The translations under genes and the position numbers were made by a program. From an uncultured Oscillospiraceae bacterium (GTDB lineage: Bacteria; Bacillota; Clostridia; Oscillospirales; Oscillospiraceae): 64,000 bases of DNA. Below, piece by piece: positions 15,555-24,683 of this stretch. Positions within the stretch are counted from its first letter, which is position 1; each line of letters begins with the position of its first letter. The notes beneath the pieces were generated by a model. The model did not search any database and was not told where the DNA came from. It saw only the letters and a program-made list of their open reading frames with translations. The DNA is taken from assembly GCA_934589225.1 (NCBI GenBank), contig CAKTNS010000005.1, positions 1-64,000 of the forward strand. Reading direction: 5' to 3'.

Positions 15555-16769
15555 ATGGCGAAGGACTACCAGGACTGGGACGCTTTGGGCCACAGCATCG
15601 AAGACATTATTGACCAGGCCATTAAATCTAAAAATTATCAGGAACTGAGCCGGACCATTACACATACCATTGACAAAGCCACTTCCGCCGGATCGGATGC
15701 GCTGTGGAAAGCGCTGGACCTTTCCGGCACCATGCGGGCCCGATCCACGACCCGGCAAACAACGGTAACGACCACCGCATCACCTTCCCCACAGCCCTCA
15801 AAGGCCCCGCTGCCCGCCCTTTACGGCAGCCCCAACGGGCAGACCGCGGCAGGCATTCTGAAAACCGTTTTCGGCGGCATCATGACCGTCGCCGGATTTA
15901 CCCTTTCCCTGATCTCCGGCATTTTTTCCTTGGTGGGCATGGCCGGTTCCATTGTGGTCCCCTTGTGCTTTGGGGTGGGCTTTCTGGGCCTGGGCAGCTG
16001 GCTTTTGACCGGCGGCATCCGGGTGTTGGGAAGGGTCAGCCGCTATAAGGTTTACCTGAAAACCCTGGGCCAGAAAACCCACATGAGCCTGGAACGGCTG
16101 GCCAGAAGCGTGGGAAAGAACGAAAAATTTGTCCGCAAGGAGCTCTCCGGCATGATCAGCGAAGGGCTGTTCCTGGAAGGGCACTGGGACAAGGAGCAGA
16201 AAAACCTCATCACCAGTGACGAGACCTTCCGGAGCTTTGAACAAAGCCGCATGGAGCTGGAGGCCCGGCAGCGGGCGGAAGCGGCCAAGGCTGCGGTCAC
16301 GGCTCCGGCAAATCCTGTTTCCCCCAAGGTCCAGGAGGTTCTGGACCGGGGCAATGCCTATTTGCAGGAAATTCGCCGGTGCAATGACGAAATACCCGGA
16401 GAAGAGATCTCCGCAAAAATTGATAGGATGGATGCCATCGTTCTTAGGATTTTCGAGCGGGCGGAGGCCCATCCGGAGATCATCCCGGACCTGAAAAAGC
16501 TCATGGACTATTATCTGCCCATGACCATCAAGCTTCTGAATGCCTATGCGGAAATGGACCGGCAGCCCATCCAGGGAGAGACCATCCAGGCCTCCAAGAA
16601 GGAGATCGACGCCACCTTGGACACCCTGAATCTGGCCTTTGAAAAACTGCTGGACTCCGTCTTCCAGGACACCGCCATGGACGTATCCAGCGATATCTCC
16701 GTACTGCACACCCTATTGGCCCAGGAAGGGCTCACGGGGGATGATTTTAAAAACAACGTAAAGGAGTAA
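15555..16769 (+). CDS. xpaC: XpaC-like protein
   Basis: 404 residues of the 5-bromo-4-chloroindolyl phosphate hydrolysis (XpaC) family, which is normally found next to telA. Two membrane segments near 100-165 (ILKTVFGGIMTVAGFTL and VPLCFGVGFLGLGSWLL) follow a Ser/Thr/Pro-rich stretch; the rest is a long helical, charged cytosolic part including a winged-helix-like segment (HMSLERLARSVGKNEKFVRKE). Biochemical activity is not established for the family. Start 15555 after GGAGGG. The telA start follows its stop by 4 nt. Confidence 0.8.
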   Translation: MAKDYQDWDALGHSIEDIIDQAIKSKNYQELSRTITHTIDKATSAGSDALWKALDLSGTMRARSTTRQTTVTTTASPSPQPSKAPLPALYGSPNGQTAAGILKTVFGGIMTVAGFTLSLISGIFSLVGMAGSIVVPLCFGVGFLGLGSWLLTGGIRVLGRVSRYKVYLKTLGQKTHMSLERLARSVGKNEKFVRKELSGMISEGLFLEGHWDKEQKNLITSDETFRSFEQSRMELEARQRAEAAKAAVTAPANPVSPKVQEVLDRGNAYLQEIRRCNDEIPGEEISAKIDRMDAIVLRIFERAEAHPEIIPDLKKLMDYYLPMTIKLLNAYAEMDRQPIQGETIQASKKEIDATLDTLNLAFEKLLDSVFQDTAMDVSSDISVLHTLLAQEGLTGDDFKNNVKE

Positions 16770-16773
16770 CCCC

Positions 16774-17919
16774 ATGGAACACGAATTTGATAACCAGGAC
16801 ATGGTTCCCACTCTGACTCTGGAGCCGGAACTGGAGGAAGTACAGCTTGCCCCCAAGGAAGAAACCGCCCCCGTGGAGGCTCCCGTTCCCCAGCCGGTGC
16901 TGACCCCCCAGGAGCAGAAAATGGTAGCGGACTTTGCCGCAAAAATCGATTTGGAAAACACCAACCAGGTGCTTCAGTACGGTGCCGCCGCCCAGAAGAA
17001 AATGGCGGACTTCTCCGATGCCGCCCTGGAAAACGTCCGCACCCAGGATTTGGGAGAAATTGGCGATCTCATTGTGAATGTGGTGGGAGAGCTCAAGGGC
17101 TTTGACAAAGAAGAGCCCAAGGGCTTCCTGGGCTTCTTTAAAAAGCAAAGTGACAAGCTGGAGCTGATGAAGAGCCGCTATGACAAGGCCGAGGTCAACG
17201 TAGAGAAAATCAGCGATGCCTTGCAGCAGCACCAGGTGCGGCTGTTAAAGGACTCTGCGGTGCTGGATAAAATGTACGAGCAGAATCTGGCCTACTTTAA
17301 GGAATTGACCATGTATATCCTGGCCGGTAAGCAGAAGCTTCAGGAGGTACGGGAGGGCAAGCTGCGGGAGCTGGAGGCCACCGCCCAGCGGACAGGCCTT
17401 GCCGAGGATGCCCAGGCCGCCCGGGATCTGGCCGAAAAATGCAACCGGTTTGAAAAGAAAATCTACGACCTGGAGCTGACCCGGACCATCTCCATCCAGA
17501 CCGCGCCCCAGATTCGCATGATCCAGAATAACGACACCGTCATGGTGGAGAAAATCCAGACCACTCTGGTAAATACCATTCCGCTGTGGAAAAACCAGAT
17601 GGTCCTTGCTCTGGGCATCGCCCATTCCACGGAAGCGGCCCAGGCCCAGCGGCAGGTCAATGACGTGACCAACGCCCTGCTCAAGTCCAACGCCGAAAAG
17701 CTCCGCATTGCCTCCACGGAAACCGCCAAGGAGGCGGAACGGGGCATCGTAGACCTGGAGACCCTGAAACAGACCAACACCCAGCTGATCCAGACCCTGG
17801 ACGAGGTCATGAAAATCCAGTCCGACGGACGGGCCCAGCGGCAGGCCGCCGAGGCAGAAATGGCAAAAATGGAGCAGGAGCTGAAAAACAAGCTGCTACA
17901 AATTCGAAACGGAAAGTAA
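16774..17919 (+). CDS. telA: toxic anion resistance protein TelA
   Basis: 381 residues of the TelA/KlaA family, linked to tellurite and cell-envelope stress resistance. The acidic, Pro-rich N terminus (1-50) is followed by a mostly alpha-helical coiled-coil body with the family stretch FLGFFKKQSDKLELMKSRYDK cut at residue 20 and conserved IQTAPQIRMIQ near 230. Start 16774 after AAAGGAG, 4 nt past xpaC. The two form an operon ended by the terminator at 17930. Confidence 0.88.
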   Translation: MEHEFDNQDMVPTLTLEPELEEVQLAPKEETAPVEAPVPQPVLTPQEQKMVADFAAKIDLENTNQVLQYGAAAQKKMADFSDAALENVRTQDLGEIGDLIVNVVGELKGFDKEEPKGFLGFFKKQSDKLELMKSRYDKAEVNVEKISDALQQHQVRLLKDSAVLDKMYEQNLAYFKELTMYILAGKQKLQEVREGKLRELEATAQRTGLAEDAQAARDLAEKCNRFEKKIYDLELTRTISIQTAPQIRMIQNNDTVMVEKIQTTLVNTIPLWKNQMVLALGIAHSTEAAQAQRQVNDVTNALLKSNAEKLRIASTETAKEAERGIVDLETLKQTNTQLIQTLDEVMKIQSDGRAQRQAAEAEMAKMEQELKNKLLQIRNGK

Positions 17920-17929
17920 AGAAAACGCA

Positions 17930-17967
17930 AAAGGCCCGGGTGGTTCCAACTGACCACCCGGGCTTTT
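17930..17967. terminator. two-way terminator between telA and the LRR-dockerin gene
   Basis: Fifteen-base arms beginning AAAGGCCCGGGTGGT (17930-17944) pair with 17953-17967, flanked by A and T runs; placed between convergent genes. Confidence 0.88.
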
Positions 17968-17978
17968 CCATTCTTTTA

Positions 17979-19580
17979 TTATTTTTCGTCTGTCGTCAGG
18001 AGGAGCTTTTGCAGCAGCATCAGATCCATCAGATCAATTTTTCCGTCGGCGTTCAGGTCCGCGTTGCCGGTTTCCACCGGGATGTTCTGGCCCGCCAGAT
18101 AGCGGCGCAGACGTAACAGGTCTGCGGAGGTGATGCGTCCGTCTCCATTAATATCACCAGGAATCCCCACAGTAACCTGAACGGAACCGGCACCGGTGCC
18201 CACCGCCACAAGCTCCGCCTGGGCATTGACACCGGAGCCTTCTGTCAGCGTCACCGGGATCTCCCCCTGGGGGGCATCCTGGGCAATGGTAAACTCCAAA
18301 GTCAGGATCACACCGTTCTTGTCCGTTTCGTCAGGCTGGAGCCACAGGGCCTTTTCGCCCTCGCCAATGCCCACCGTCCAGTCTCCCAGGGCAAAGGTCT
18401 CGGAGGTACAGTCAAAATCCTCCAGGGTCAGGCGGCTTTTGTCGTAGTCGATTTGGAAGTTCAGGCCGCACAGGCCGGGATTGTCCGTCAGGGTGATTTC
18501 CAGCCGGACCCGCTGCCCCGGCTGGGCGCTGGCCTGGGCCACCGTCAGCATGGGTACCTGGGCCCGGGTCTTGCCGGAGGCCTCGGTTTCCGTTTTGTCT
18601 GTGGTTTCTGCCGGGGCGGTGGTTTCTTCCTCCGGTTCGGTTTCCGCCTGGGGCTCCCGGGTCTCGCTCTGGGGCTGCGTTTCTTCTACAGGCTCCAGGG
18701 CTACAAAGTCGATGTTCTGTTCCTTGGCAAAGGTTTCCGCCGCTGTTCCGGCAAAGCCCATGATCTGCCCGGCCCCCTCCAGGGCATCCGGATCGATTTT
18801 TTCAATGGTCTGGGGGAACGTCACGGAGGCCAGCTTCCGGCACAGGGTAAAGGCCCCGGCATCTACCGCCGTGATGCCCTCTTCCAGGACCACGTCGGTA
18901 ATATCTCCCCGCATCTCGTCCCAGGGGTAGTAGCGTTCCCCTTCCAGCAGCGTCACCGCGCCGGTGCCTGTAACCGTCATCACGCCGCCGCTGAGCTGCC
19001 AGGTGCCGCCGGACCAGCTGCCCGCCCCATCCCGGAGCTTGCGGCTGTCGATCTGGTGGAACTTGCCGCCGCAGGCGGTTATGTAGTCCTGGGCCCCCGT
19101 ACCGGCGGTGCAGTTGATAATCGTCGCCTGTTCAAAGGCGTAATCCCCCACCCAGGCAACACTTCCAGGAACGAACACACTGGTCAGGCCCGTGCAGCCG
19201 GAAAAGGCCTTTTCTCCAATGCCCACAAGGCCCTCCGGCAAGGTCACCCAGTTGAGGGCGGCGCAATTTTCAAAAGCGCTGTCATGGATATAGCGAAGCC
19301 CCTTCGGAAGGGTCACGGAGGTCAGGGCCGTGCAGTCCTTCAAGGCCTCCGCCTGGATAGCGGTAATGCCGTCATCCACCCGCAGGCTCTGAATTTCTTC
19401 CTTCCGGTCCTCCCAGGGGAAGGGCCGGCTAAAATCCATTTCTCCCTGGCCGGTGATGCACAGCACCCCTTCTTCCAGGCTCCACCCCTGTTCCGGCTCC
19501 TCCGCCGCTGCCCCTGCCGCCAGCAGGAACATGACGGAAATGCACAAAACAGCCGACAGTATCGCTTTCAAACTTCTCAT
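17979..19580 (-). CDS. secreted LRR-cohesin-dockerin protein
   Basis: 533 residues. A signal peptide (about 1-26, LKAILSAVLCISVMFLLAAGAAA) starts at 19580 after GGGGGAGA. Two leucine-rich BspA-type blocks follow (about 55-165 and 200-275: LTSVTLPKGLRYI, LASVTFPQTIEKI), then an acidic Thr/Glu/Pro linker, a cohesin-like beta domain (about 340-460, NFQIDYDKSRLTLEDF) and a C-terminal dockerin with both Ca2+ loops (GDINGDGRITSADLL and ADLNADGKIDLMDL). Dockerins bind cohesins, so this protein could bind others or copies of itself at the surface. Its transcript may follow ftsH, which ends 22 nt upstream. Confidence 0.85.
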   Translation of the reverse strand: MRSLKAILSAVLCISVMFLLAAGAAAEEPEQGWSLEEGVLCITGQGEMDFSRPFPWEDRKEEIQSLRVDDGITAIQAEALKDCTALTSVTLPKGLRYIHDSAFENCAALNWVTLPEGLVGIGEKAFSGCTGLTSVFVPGSVAWVGDYAFEQATIINCTAGTGAQDYITACGGKFHQIDSRKLRDGAGSWSGGTWQLSGGVMTVTGTGAVTLLEGERYYPWDEMRGDITDVVLEEGITAVDAGAFTLCRKLASVTFPQTIEKIDPDALEGAGQIMGFAGTAAETFAKEQNIDFVALEPVEETQPQSETREPQAETEPEEETTAPAETTDKTETEASGKTRAQVPMLTVAQASAQPGQRVRLEITLTDNPGLCGLNFQIDYDKSRLTLEDFDCTSETFALGDWTVGIGEGEKALWLQPDETDKNGVILTLEFTIAQDAPQGEIPVTLTEGSGVNAQAELVAVGTGAGSVQVTVGIPGDINGDGRITSADLLRLRRYLAGQNIPVETGNADLNADGKIDLMDLMLLQKLLLTTDEK

Positions 19581-19602
19581 GGTTCTCCCCCCGATCGTTT
19601 CT

Positions 19603-21504
19603 TTACGGGTTTTCCTTCTCCTGTGCCTCAGAGGCTTCTTCCGGCGCCTGGGCAGCATTCACATAGGCCATCAATTCTTCGCCGGTAATGGTTTCCTTTA
19701 CCAGCAGATACTCCGAGATTTCGTCCAGCAGGCTTCGGTTCTCTCTCAGAATCCGGGTGGCATCGGCAAAGGCGCCGTCCAGGAGCTTCTGAACCTCCTT
19801 GTCCACCTGGGCCGCCGTATCCTGGGAGCAATCCATATAGGCCTGGCCGTCCAGATAGCTGTTCTGCACGGTGGCGGTGGTCATCAGCCCCAGTTCCTTG
19901 CTCATGCCGTACTGGGAGACCATGTTTCTCGCAAGAGACGTTGCCCGCTGCAAATCGTTGGCGGCTCCCGTGGTCTGGGCACCGAAGACCAGCTGCTCCG
20001 CCGCCCGGCCGCCTACCAGGCTCTTGAGCTCCACCTCCAGCTCCTGTCGGGTGGACAGGAACTTTTCTTCCTCGGGAAGATACATGGTATAGCCCAGCGC
20101 GCCGGAGGTATGGGGCACGATGGTGATTTTGGAAACAGGCTGGGCATGCTTTTCCAGGGCGGAAACCAGGGCATGGCCCACTTCGTGGTAGGCTACCAGC
20201 CGCTTTTCCGTCTCCGTCAGCACGGTGTTCTTCTTTTCGGTTCCGGCGATGACCGTTTCAAAGGACACCAGCAAATCCTCCTGGTTCACGGCCTTCCGGC
20301 CCATGCGCACGGCCCGCAGGGCCGCCTCGTTCACCAGGTTCGCCAGGTCCGCGCCTACCGCGCCGGCCGTGGCCTGGGCGATCTTCTTCAGGTCCACGTC
20401 TTCCGCCAGCTTGATTTTCCGGGTATGGACCTTCAACGTGTCCAGCCGTCCCTGATAGTTGGGCCGGTCAACAATGATCCGCCGGTCAAAACGACCCGGG
20501 CGCAGCAGGGCCTTGTCCAGAATCTCCGGCCGGTTGGTGGCTGCCAGGCACACAATACCCTTGGAGGGTTCAAAGCCGTCGATCTCGCTTAGCAGCTGAT
20601 TCAGGGTCTGCTCCTGCTCGGAATTGTTGCCGTAGCGATTATCCCGGGCCCGGCCCACCGCGTCGATCTCGTCAATGAAGATGATGCAGGGGGCAACCTT
20701 GGCGGCCTGCTGGAACAGGTCTCTGACCCGGCTGGCACCCATGCCTACAAACATTTCCACAAAGTCAGAGCCGGAAATGGAGAAGAAGGGCACGTCCGCC
20801 TCTCCCGCCACAGCCTTGGCAAGCAGGGTCTTACCGGTACCGGGAGAGCCTACCAGCAATGCGCCCTTGGGCAGTCTGGCACCGATCTCCGCATACTTCT
20901 GGGGATTGTGGAGGAAATCAATGATTTCTTTCAGAGACTCCTTGGCCTCGTCCTGACCGGCCACATCCTTAAAGGTCACGCCGGTCTGCTTTTCCATGTA
21001 AACCTTGGCCTTGCTCTTGCCAAAGCCCCCCATCATGCCGTCGCCGCCCATGCGCTTGGTCAGAGTCCGCATAAACAGGAACAAAATGGCAAAGGTGATG
21101 CCGTAATACAGGATCATCAGGATCATGGAATTGTCTTCCTGCACCTGCCAATCCGGCACGACCCCTTCTTCCACCATGGCATTGTACATGGACAGCCAGT
21201 CACCGCTGGGCATGCCGGTGTAGCAGGCCCGCTGCTGAGAGGCGGGCTTGGCGGCCTCTTCCTTGGTCAGGTAGTAGATCCGGGCCCCACGGCGCTGGAC
21301 CTCCGCCAGTTCATGATTCATCATGGCCGAATAAAAATCCGCATAGGTGGTTTCCGTATACTGGCTGTCAGACACCATGTTATAGATCCAGCCAAACAGC
21401 AGCACCAGGGCCAGGGCAATGATCAGAGGTGTCCAGAAATTTTTCTTGGGATTGTTCCCACCGGGCTTTTTTTCATTGGGCCCGTCTTTTTGTTCGTAGC
21501 TCAT
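19603..21504 (-). CDS. ftsH: ATP-dependent zinc metalloprotease FtsH
   Basis: 633-residue membrane AAA protease that degrades damaged membrane proteins and regulators. Two N-terminal membrane segments (about 23-44 and 105-125) flank an extracytoplasmic domain. The AAA module shows Walker A GSPGTGKTLLAKA, Walker B IIFIDEIDAVGR and the second region of homology RPGRFDRRI. The zinc site HEVGH is near 425. Start 21504 after GAGGAGG. Promoter at 21539-21567, divergent from the rlmB promoter. Confidence 0.97.
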   Translation of the reverse strand: MSYEQKDGPNEKKPGGNNPKKNFWTPLIIALALVLLFGWIYNMVSDSQYTETTYADFYSAMMNHELAEVQRRGARIYYLTKEEAAKPASQQRACYTGMPSGDWLSMYNAMVEEGVVPDWQVQEDNSMILMILYYGITFAILFLFMRTLTKRMGGDGMMGGFGKSKAKVYMEKQTGVTFKDVAGQDEAKESLKEIIDFLHNPQKYAEIGARLPKGALLVGSPGTGKTLLAKAVAGEADVPFFSISGSDFVEMFVGMGASRVRDLFQQAAKVAPCIIFIDEIDAVGRARDNRYGNNSEQEQTLNQLLSEIDGFEPSKGIVCLAATNRPEILDKALLRPGRFDRRIIVDRPNYQGRLDTLKVHTRKIKLAEDVDLKKIAQATAGAVGADLANLVNEAALRAVRMGRKAVNQEDLLVSFETVIAGTEKKNTVLTETEKRLVAYHEVGHALVSALEKHAQPVSKITIVPHTSGALGYTMYLPEEEKFLSTRQELEVELKSLVGGRAAEQLVFGAQTTGAANDLQRATSLARNMVSQYGMSKELGLMTTATVQNSYLDGQAYMDCSQDTAAQVDKEVQKLLDGAFADATRILRENRSLLDEISEYLLVKETITGEELMAYVNAAQAPEEASEAQEKENP

Positions 21505-21538
21505 ATATCTAAGGCCTCCTCAGGCTTATTCACAGGGT

Positions 21539-21567
21539 ATCATATCACATTTTTGCACCGCTGGCAA
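21539..21567 (-). promoter_or_regulatory. sigma-A promoter of ftsH
   Basis: Minus-strand TTGCCA (21562-21567), 17-nt spacer, TATGAT (21539-21544). Confidence 0.7.
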
Positions 21568-21639
21568 TGAATGATTCCCGGTTTGCGGTAAATTTTCTGT
21601 GAATGCCCGGAATCTCCCGGGATTTCTGAAAAATAAGAG

Positions 21640-21668
21640 TTGTGAAACGGAAGAAAATCTGATATAAT
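21640..21668 (+). promoter_or_regulatory. sigma-A promoter of rlmB
   Basis: TTGTGA (21640-21645), 17-nt spacer, TATAAT (21663-21668). Confidence 0.75.
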
Positions 21669-21719
21669 ACGGAATAATTGTGTATAACTCAAAATAGACG
21701 AATACTGGAGATGATCCTA

Positions 21720-22529
21720 ATGAACGATAAAAGAAACGACCGTTTCCGCCGCCCCCGGGAGGCACAGCGCCCCCAGGAGGCACCCCAGGAGGAGACCGAG
21801 GGCCAGCTGGAGGGCCGCAACGCCATTCAGGAGGCCCTGAAAAGCGGACGGACCATTGACAAGCTCTTTATTGCCTCCGGCGATACGGACAAGGGCTTGC
21901 AGCGTCTGGCCGCCCAGGCCAAGGAGGCCGGGGCCGTGGTGGTGCCGGTAGACCGCCGGAAGCTGGATGCCATGTCCTTTACCCGGTCCCACCAGGGTGT
22001 GATCGCCCTGGCCGCCGCCCACGAATACTATTCTATTGACGATATTCTGGAAGAAGCCGCCGCCCGGGGCCAAGCCCCCCTCATCGTCATCTGTGACGAG
22101 CTGTCTGACCCCCACAACTTAGGTGCCATCCTCCGGTCCGCCGAGTGCGCCGGTGCCCACGGGGTCATTATTCCCAAGCGCCGCAGCGTGGGCCTTACCG
22201 CCACCGTTGCCAAGGCCTCTGCCGGAGCCATGGAATACATGAAGGTGGCCCGGGTCACCAATATCAACAGCGCCATGCAGGAGCTCAAAGACAAGGGCGT
22301 TTGGATCTTCGGCACCGCCGCCGAGGGGGCCATCCCCATGTACAAAGCGGATTTGAAGGGGCCCACCGCCATTGTCATCGGCAATGAGGGCGTGGGCATG
22401 AGCCCCCTGGTTCGCAAAAACTGCGATGTGACAGTCTCCATCCCCATGGCAGGAAACATCAGCTCCCTGAACGCCTCTGCCGCCGCTTCTATTTTGCTGT
22501 ACGAGGCGGTGCGCCAGCGCCTGGGATGA
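21720..22529 (+). CDS. rlmB: 23S rRNA 2'-O-methyltransferase, RlmB/TrmH family
   Basis: 269-residue SPOUT methyltransferase that methylates a 23S rRNA guanosine ribose with SAM; the exact nucleotide is inferred from the family. A basic N terminus leads to an L30e-like substrate-binding domain (about 25-100), then the trefoil-knot catalytic domain with SDPHNLGAILRSAEC, IVIGNEGVGMS and SSLNASAAASILLYE. Start 21720, 9 nt after GGAG; an in-frame ATG at 21711 abuts that site. The next gene follows by 15 nt. Confidence 0.9.
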   Translation: MNDKRNDRFRRPREAQRPQEAPQEETEGQLEGRNAIQEALKSGRTIDKLFIASGDTDKGLQRLAAQAKEAGAVVVPVDRRKLDAMSFTRSHQGVIALAAAHEYYSIDDILEEAAARGQAPLIVICDELSDPHNLGAILRSAECAGAHGVIIPKRRSVGLTATVAKASAGAMEYMKVARVTNINSAMQELKDKGVWIFGTAAEGAIPMYKADLKGPTAIVIGNEGVGMSPLVRKNCDVTVSIPMAGNISSLNASAAASILLYEAVRQRLG

Positions 22530-22544
22530 TTCCGGAGGTAGCAT

Positions 22545-24620
22545 ATGGATAACCAAGAAAACCTGGAAGAGCTCCAGGAGTTTGACCTGGAGGCCATTTT
22601 GAGCGAGTTCCACGACGACCCGGAAGGGGCAGCCGAAGAACCTGCCGAGGGCTCCGTCTCCCCCACGCTTCCGTCTTTGGACGAAGAAGCGGCGTCAGAG
22701 CTTCAAGAGGCTGCAGAGGTCCTGGAGGCGGCGGATACCGCCTTTGAAGAAGACCTCTCCGAGCTGCTGGGAGACCTGGGGGATTTGGAAGAGGAAGAGA
22801 CAGCCCCGGGGGCCAATCTGGAAGATACCCAGATTTTTGAAGTAACCCCGACTCCCACAGCCGAGCATCCGGAAGAGGCCGCCTCTGCCAGTCAGGACAC
22901 CCTGCGCCTCGGTGAGGACCTGCCCCGGCAGCAGGAAGAGCCTAAAAGTGAACCCATTCCCATCCGCACAGGTCTGCGGGAATTGCGGAAAAAAATCATC
23001 GCCGGACCTGAAAAACGGTACTATGAGCTGGCAGACCAGGGCGTGTTCTCTTTGCAGGTGGCCATCGTGCTGAATTTGCTGCTGGTGGTGTTCTGCATCG
23101 GCTCCAGCGCCATGTTCACCGCCGGGGTGATCCCGGAAAACCGTCTGCGGTTTGTGATTTTCACCCAGGTGCTTTCCATGCTCCTGTCCGCGCTGCTGGG
23201 CTGCTACCAGCTGATGGACGGCCTGGGCGAGCTGTTCCACGGCAGATTCACCATCAATACCCTGCTCTTTTTCACCCTGATCGCCTGCTGCGTGGATGCG
23301 GTCTTCTGCTTCCAGGAGCTGCGCATTCCCTGCTGTTCCGGCTTTGCCCTGCAAATGACCTTTGCCCTCTTGGCCCGGTATCACCGCCGGACTACGGAAA
23401 CCTACCAGATGGATACCCTGCGGAAGGCCAACCATTTAAATGCCACCGTGAAGGAAGCCAACTATTTAGACGGCAAGCCCGCTTTGCTGCGGACTCCGGG
23501 GGATGTAGATGCCTTTACGGAGAACTACCAGAAGCCCTCCGGCCCGGAAAAGCTCCAGGGGCTTTACTGCCTTGTGAGCCTCCTTGCCTGCCTGGGCCTG
23601 GGCGCATTGGCAGGAACCAAGTATTCTGTGAGCCTGGGCGTTCAGGTGCTGTCCGTTTCCCTGATGGCTGCGGTGCCCGCCAGCTTCTTTGTGGCCCTGA
23701 CCCGGCCCGCCTGCATTCTGGAGCACCGGCTGCATATGGTAGGTAGTGTGATCTGCGGCTGGCAGGGTGTTACCAAGCTCCGGGGCAAGGCCTGCTTCCC
23801 CCTGACGGATGAGGACCTGTTCCCCATGGGCTCTACCAAGCTCAACGGCGTGAAATTCTACGGTAATCGGGAGCCGGAGCAGATTCTGTCTTACGCCTCT
23901 TCCCTGATTTCCGCCGCCGGCGGCGGACTGGTGCCCCTGTTCCAGAACATGCTGAAAAACCGGGGCGGCAGCGAATACCCAGTATCCGAATTCCGGGATT
24001 ACGGGATCGGCGGCGTCGGCGGTGTGATCCGTGGGGAAACCGTGCTGCTGGGCAATCTGGAATTCCTGCAAAGCATGGATGTATATATTCCCCAGGGTAC
24101 CACCGTTTCCCAGGCCGTGTATATGTCCATTGAAGGAGAGCTCAGCGCGGTCATCGCCATTTCCTATGCCAAAATGCGCTCCTCCTCCGCAGGCCTCACC
24201 TCTCTGGGCGGCTATCGGAAGGTCCAGCCCGTGATGCTCACCGAGGACTTTATGCTCACCGGCGAGTTCCTGCACAACAAATTCTCCATCAATACCAGAA
24301 GATTCCTCTTCCCGGACCGGGACACCAAGAGGGCCCTTGCAGGCCGTCAGCCCGACCCGGAGGCCATGCCTCTGGCCCTGTCCACCCGGGACGAGCTGGT
24401 AGGTGCCGTTTATCCCATTACCGGTGCCAATGCCCTGTTTGCCGCCTGTCGGCTGGGCATGCTCATCCACATTCTGGGGGGCATTGTGGGCATGCTCATT
24501 ATGTTCGCCCTGGCCTTCCAGGGAAGCACCGAGCTGCTGACCCCCACAAACATTCTGCTGTATCAGCTGATCTGGATGGTTCCCGGAATGCTGGTCACCG
24601 AATGGGCCAGAACCGTATAA
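22545..24620 (+). CDS. P-type ATPase-like membrane protein lacking the phosphorylation motif
   Basis: 691 residues. Residues 1-140 are acidic and disordered-looking. Membrane segments lie at about 170-192, 203-222, 238-257, 340-356, 365-388, 640-658 and 668-688. The region 375-660 follows P-type ATPases in order: AAVPASFFVALTRPACILE where the membrane CPx-type helix sits, YGIGGVGGVIRGETVLLGNLEF like the nucleotide-binding domain, and VMLTEDF where MLTGDN is expected. The DKTGT site is replaced by LTDEDLFPMG (420-429), so it is probably catalytically dead. AGGTAG precedes the start. Probable operon with rlmB. Function unknown. Confidence 0.65.
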   Translation: MDNQENLEELQEFDLEAILSEFHDDPEGAAEEPAEGSVSPTLPSLDEEAASELQEAAEVLEAADTAFEEDLSELLGDLGDLEEEETAPGANLEDTQIFEVTPTPTAEHPEEAASASQDTLRLGEDLPRQQEEPKSEPIPIRTGLRELRKKIIAGPEKRYYELADQGVFSLQVAIVLNLLLVVFCIGSSAMFTAGVIPENRLRFVIFTQVLSMLLSALLGCYQLMDGLGELFHGRFTINTLLFFTLIACCVDAVFCFQELRIPCCSGFALQMTFALLARYHRRTTETYQMDTLRKANHLNATVKEANYLDGKPALLRTPGDVDAFTENYQKPSGPEKLQGLYCLVSLLACLGLGALAGTKYSVSLGVQVLSVSLMAAVPASFFVALTRPACILEHRLHMVGSVICGWQGVTKLRGKACFPLTDEDLFPMGSTKLNGVKFYGNREPEQILSYASSLISAAGGGLVPLFQNMLKNRGGSEYPVSEFRDYGIGGVGGVIRGETVLLGNLEFLQSMDVYIPQGTTVSQAVYMSIEGELSAVIAISYAKMRSSSAGLTSLGGYRKVQPVMLTEDFMLTGEFLHNKFSINTRRFLFPDRDTKRALAGRQPDPEAMPLALSTRDELVGAVYPITGANALFAACRLGMLIHILGGIVGMLIMFALAFQGSTELLTPTNILLYQLIWMVPGMLVTEWARTV

Positions 24621-24634
24621 CCTTCTATATTTTT

Positions 24635-24669
24635 AAAGCCCCGGACCGCATAAGGCAGTCCGGGGCTTT
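24635..24669. terminator. two-way terminator between convergent genes
   Basis: Twelve-pair stem AAAGCCCCGGAC / GTCCGGGGCTTT with flanking A/T. Confidence 0.85.
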
Positions 24670-24683
24670 CATACTGTTTTGAT

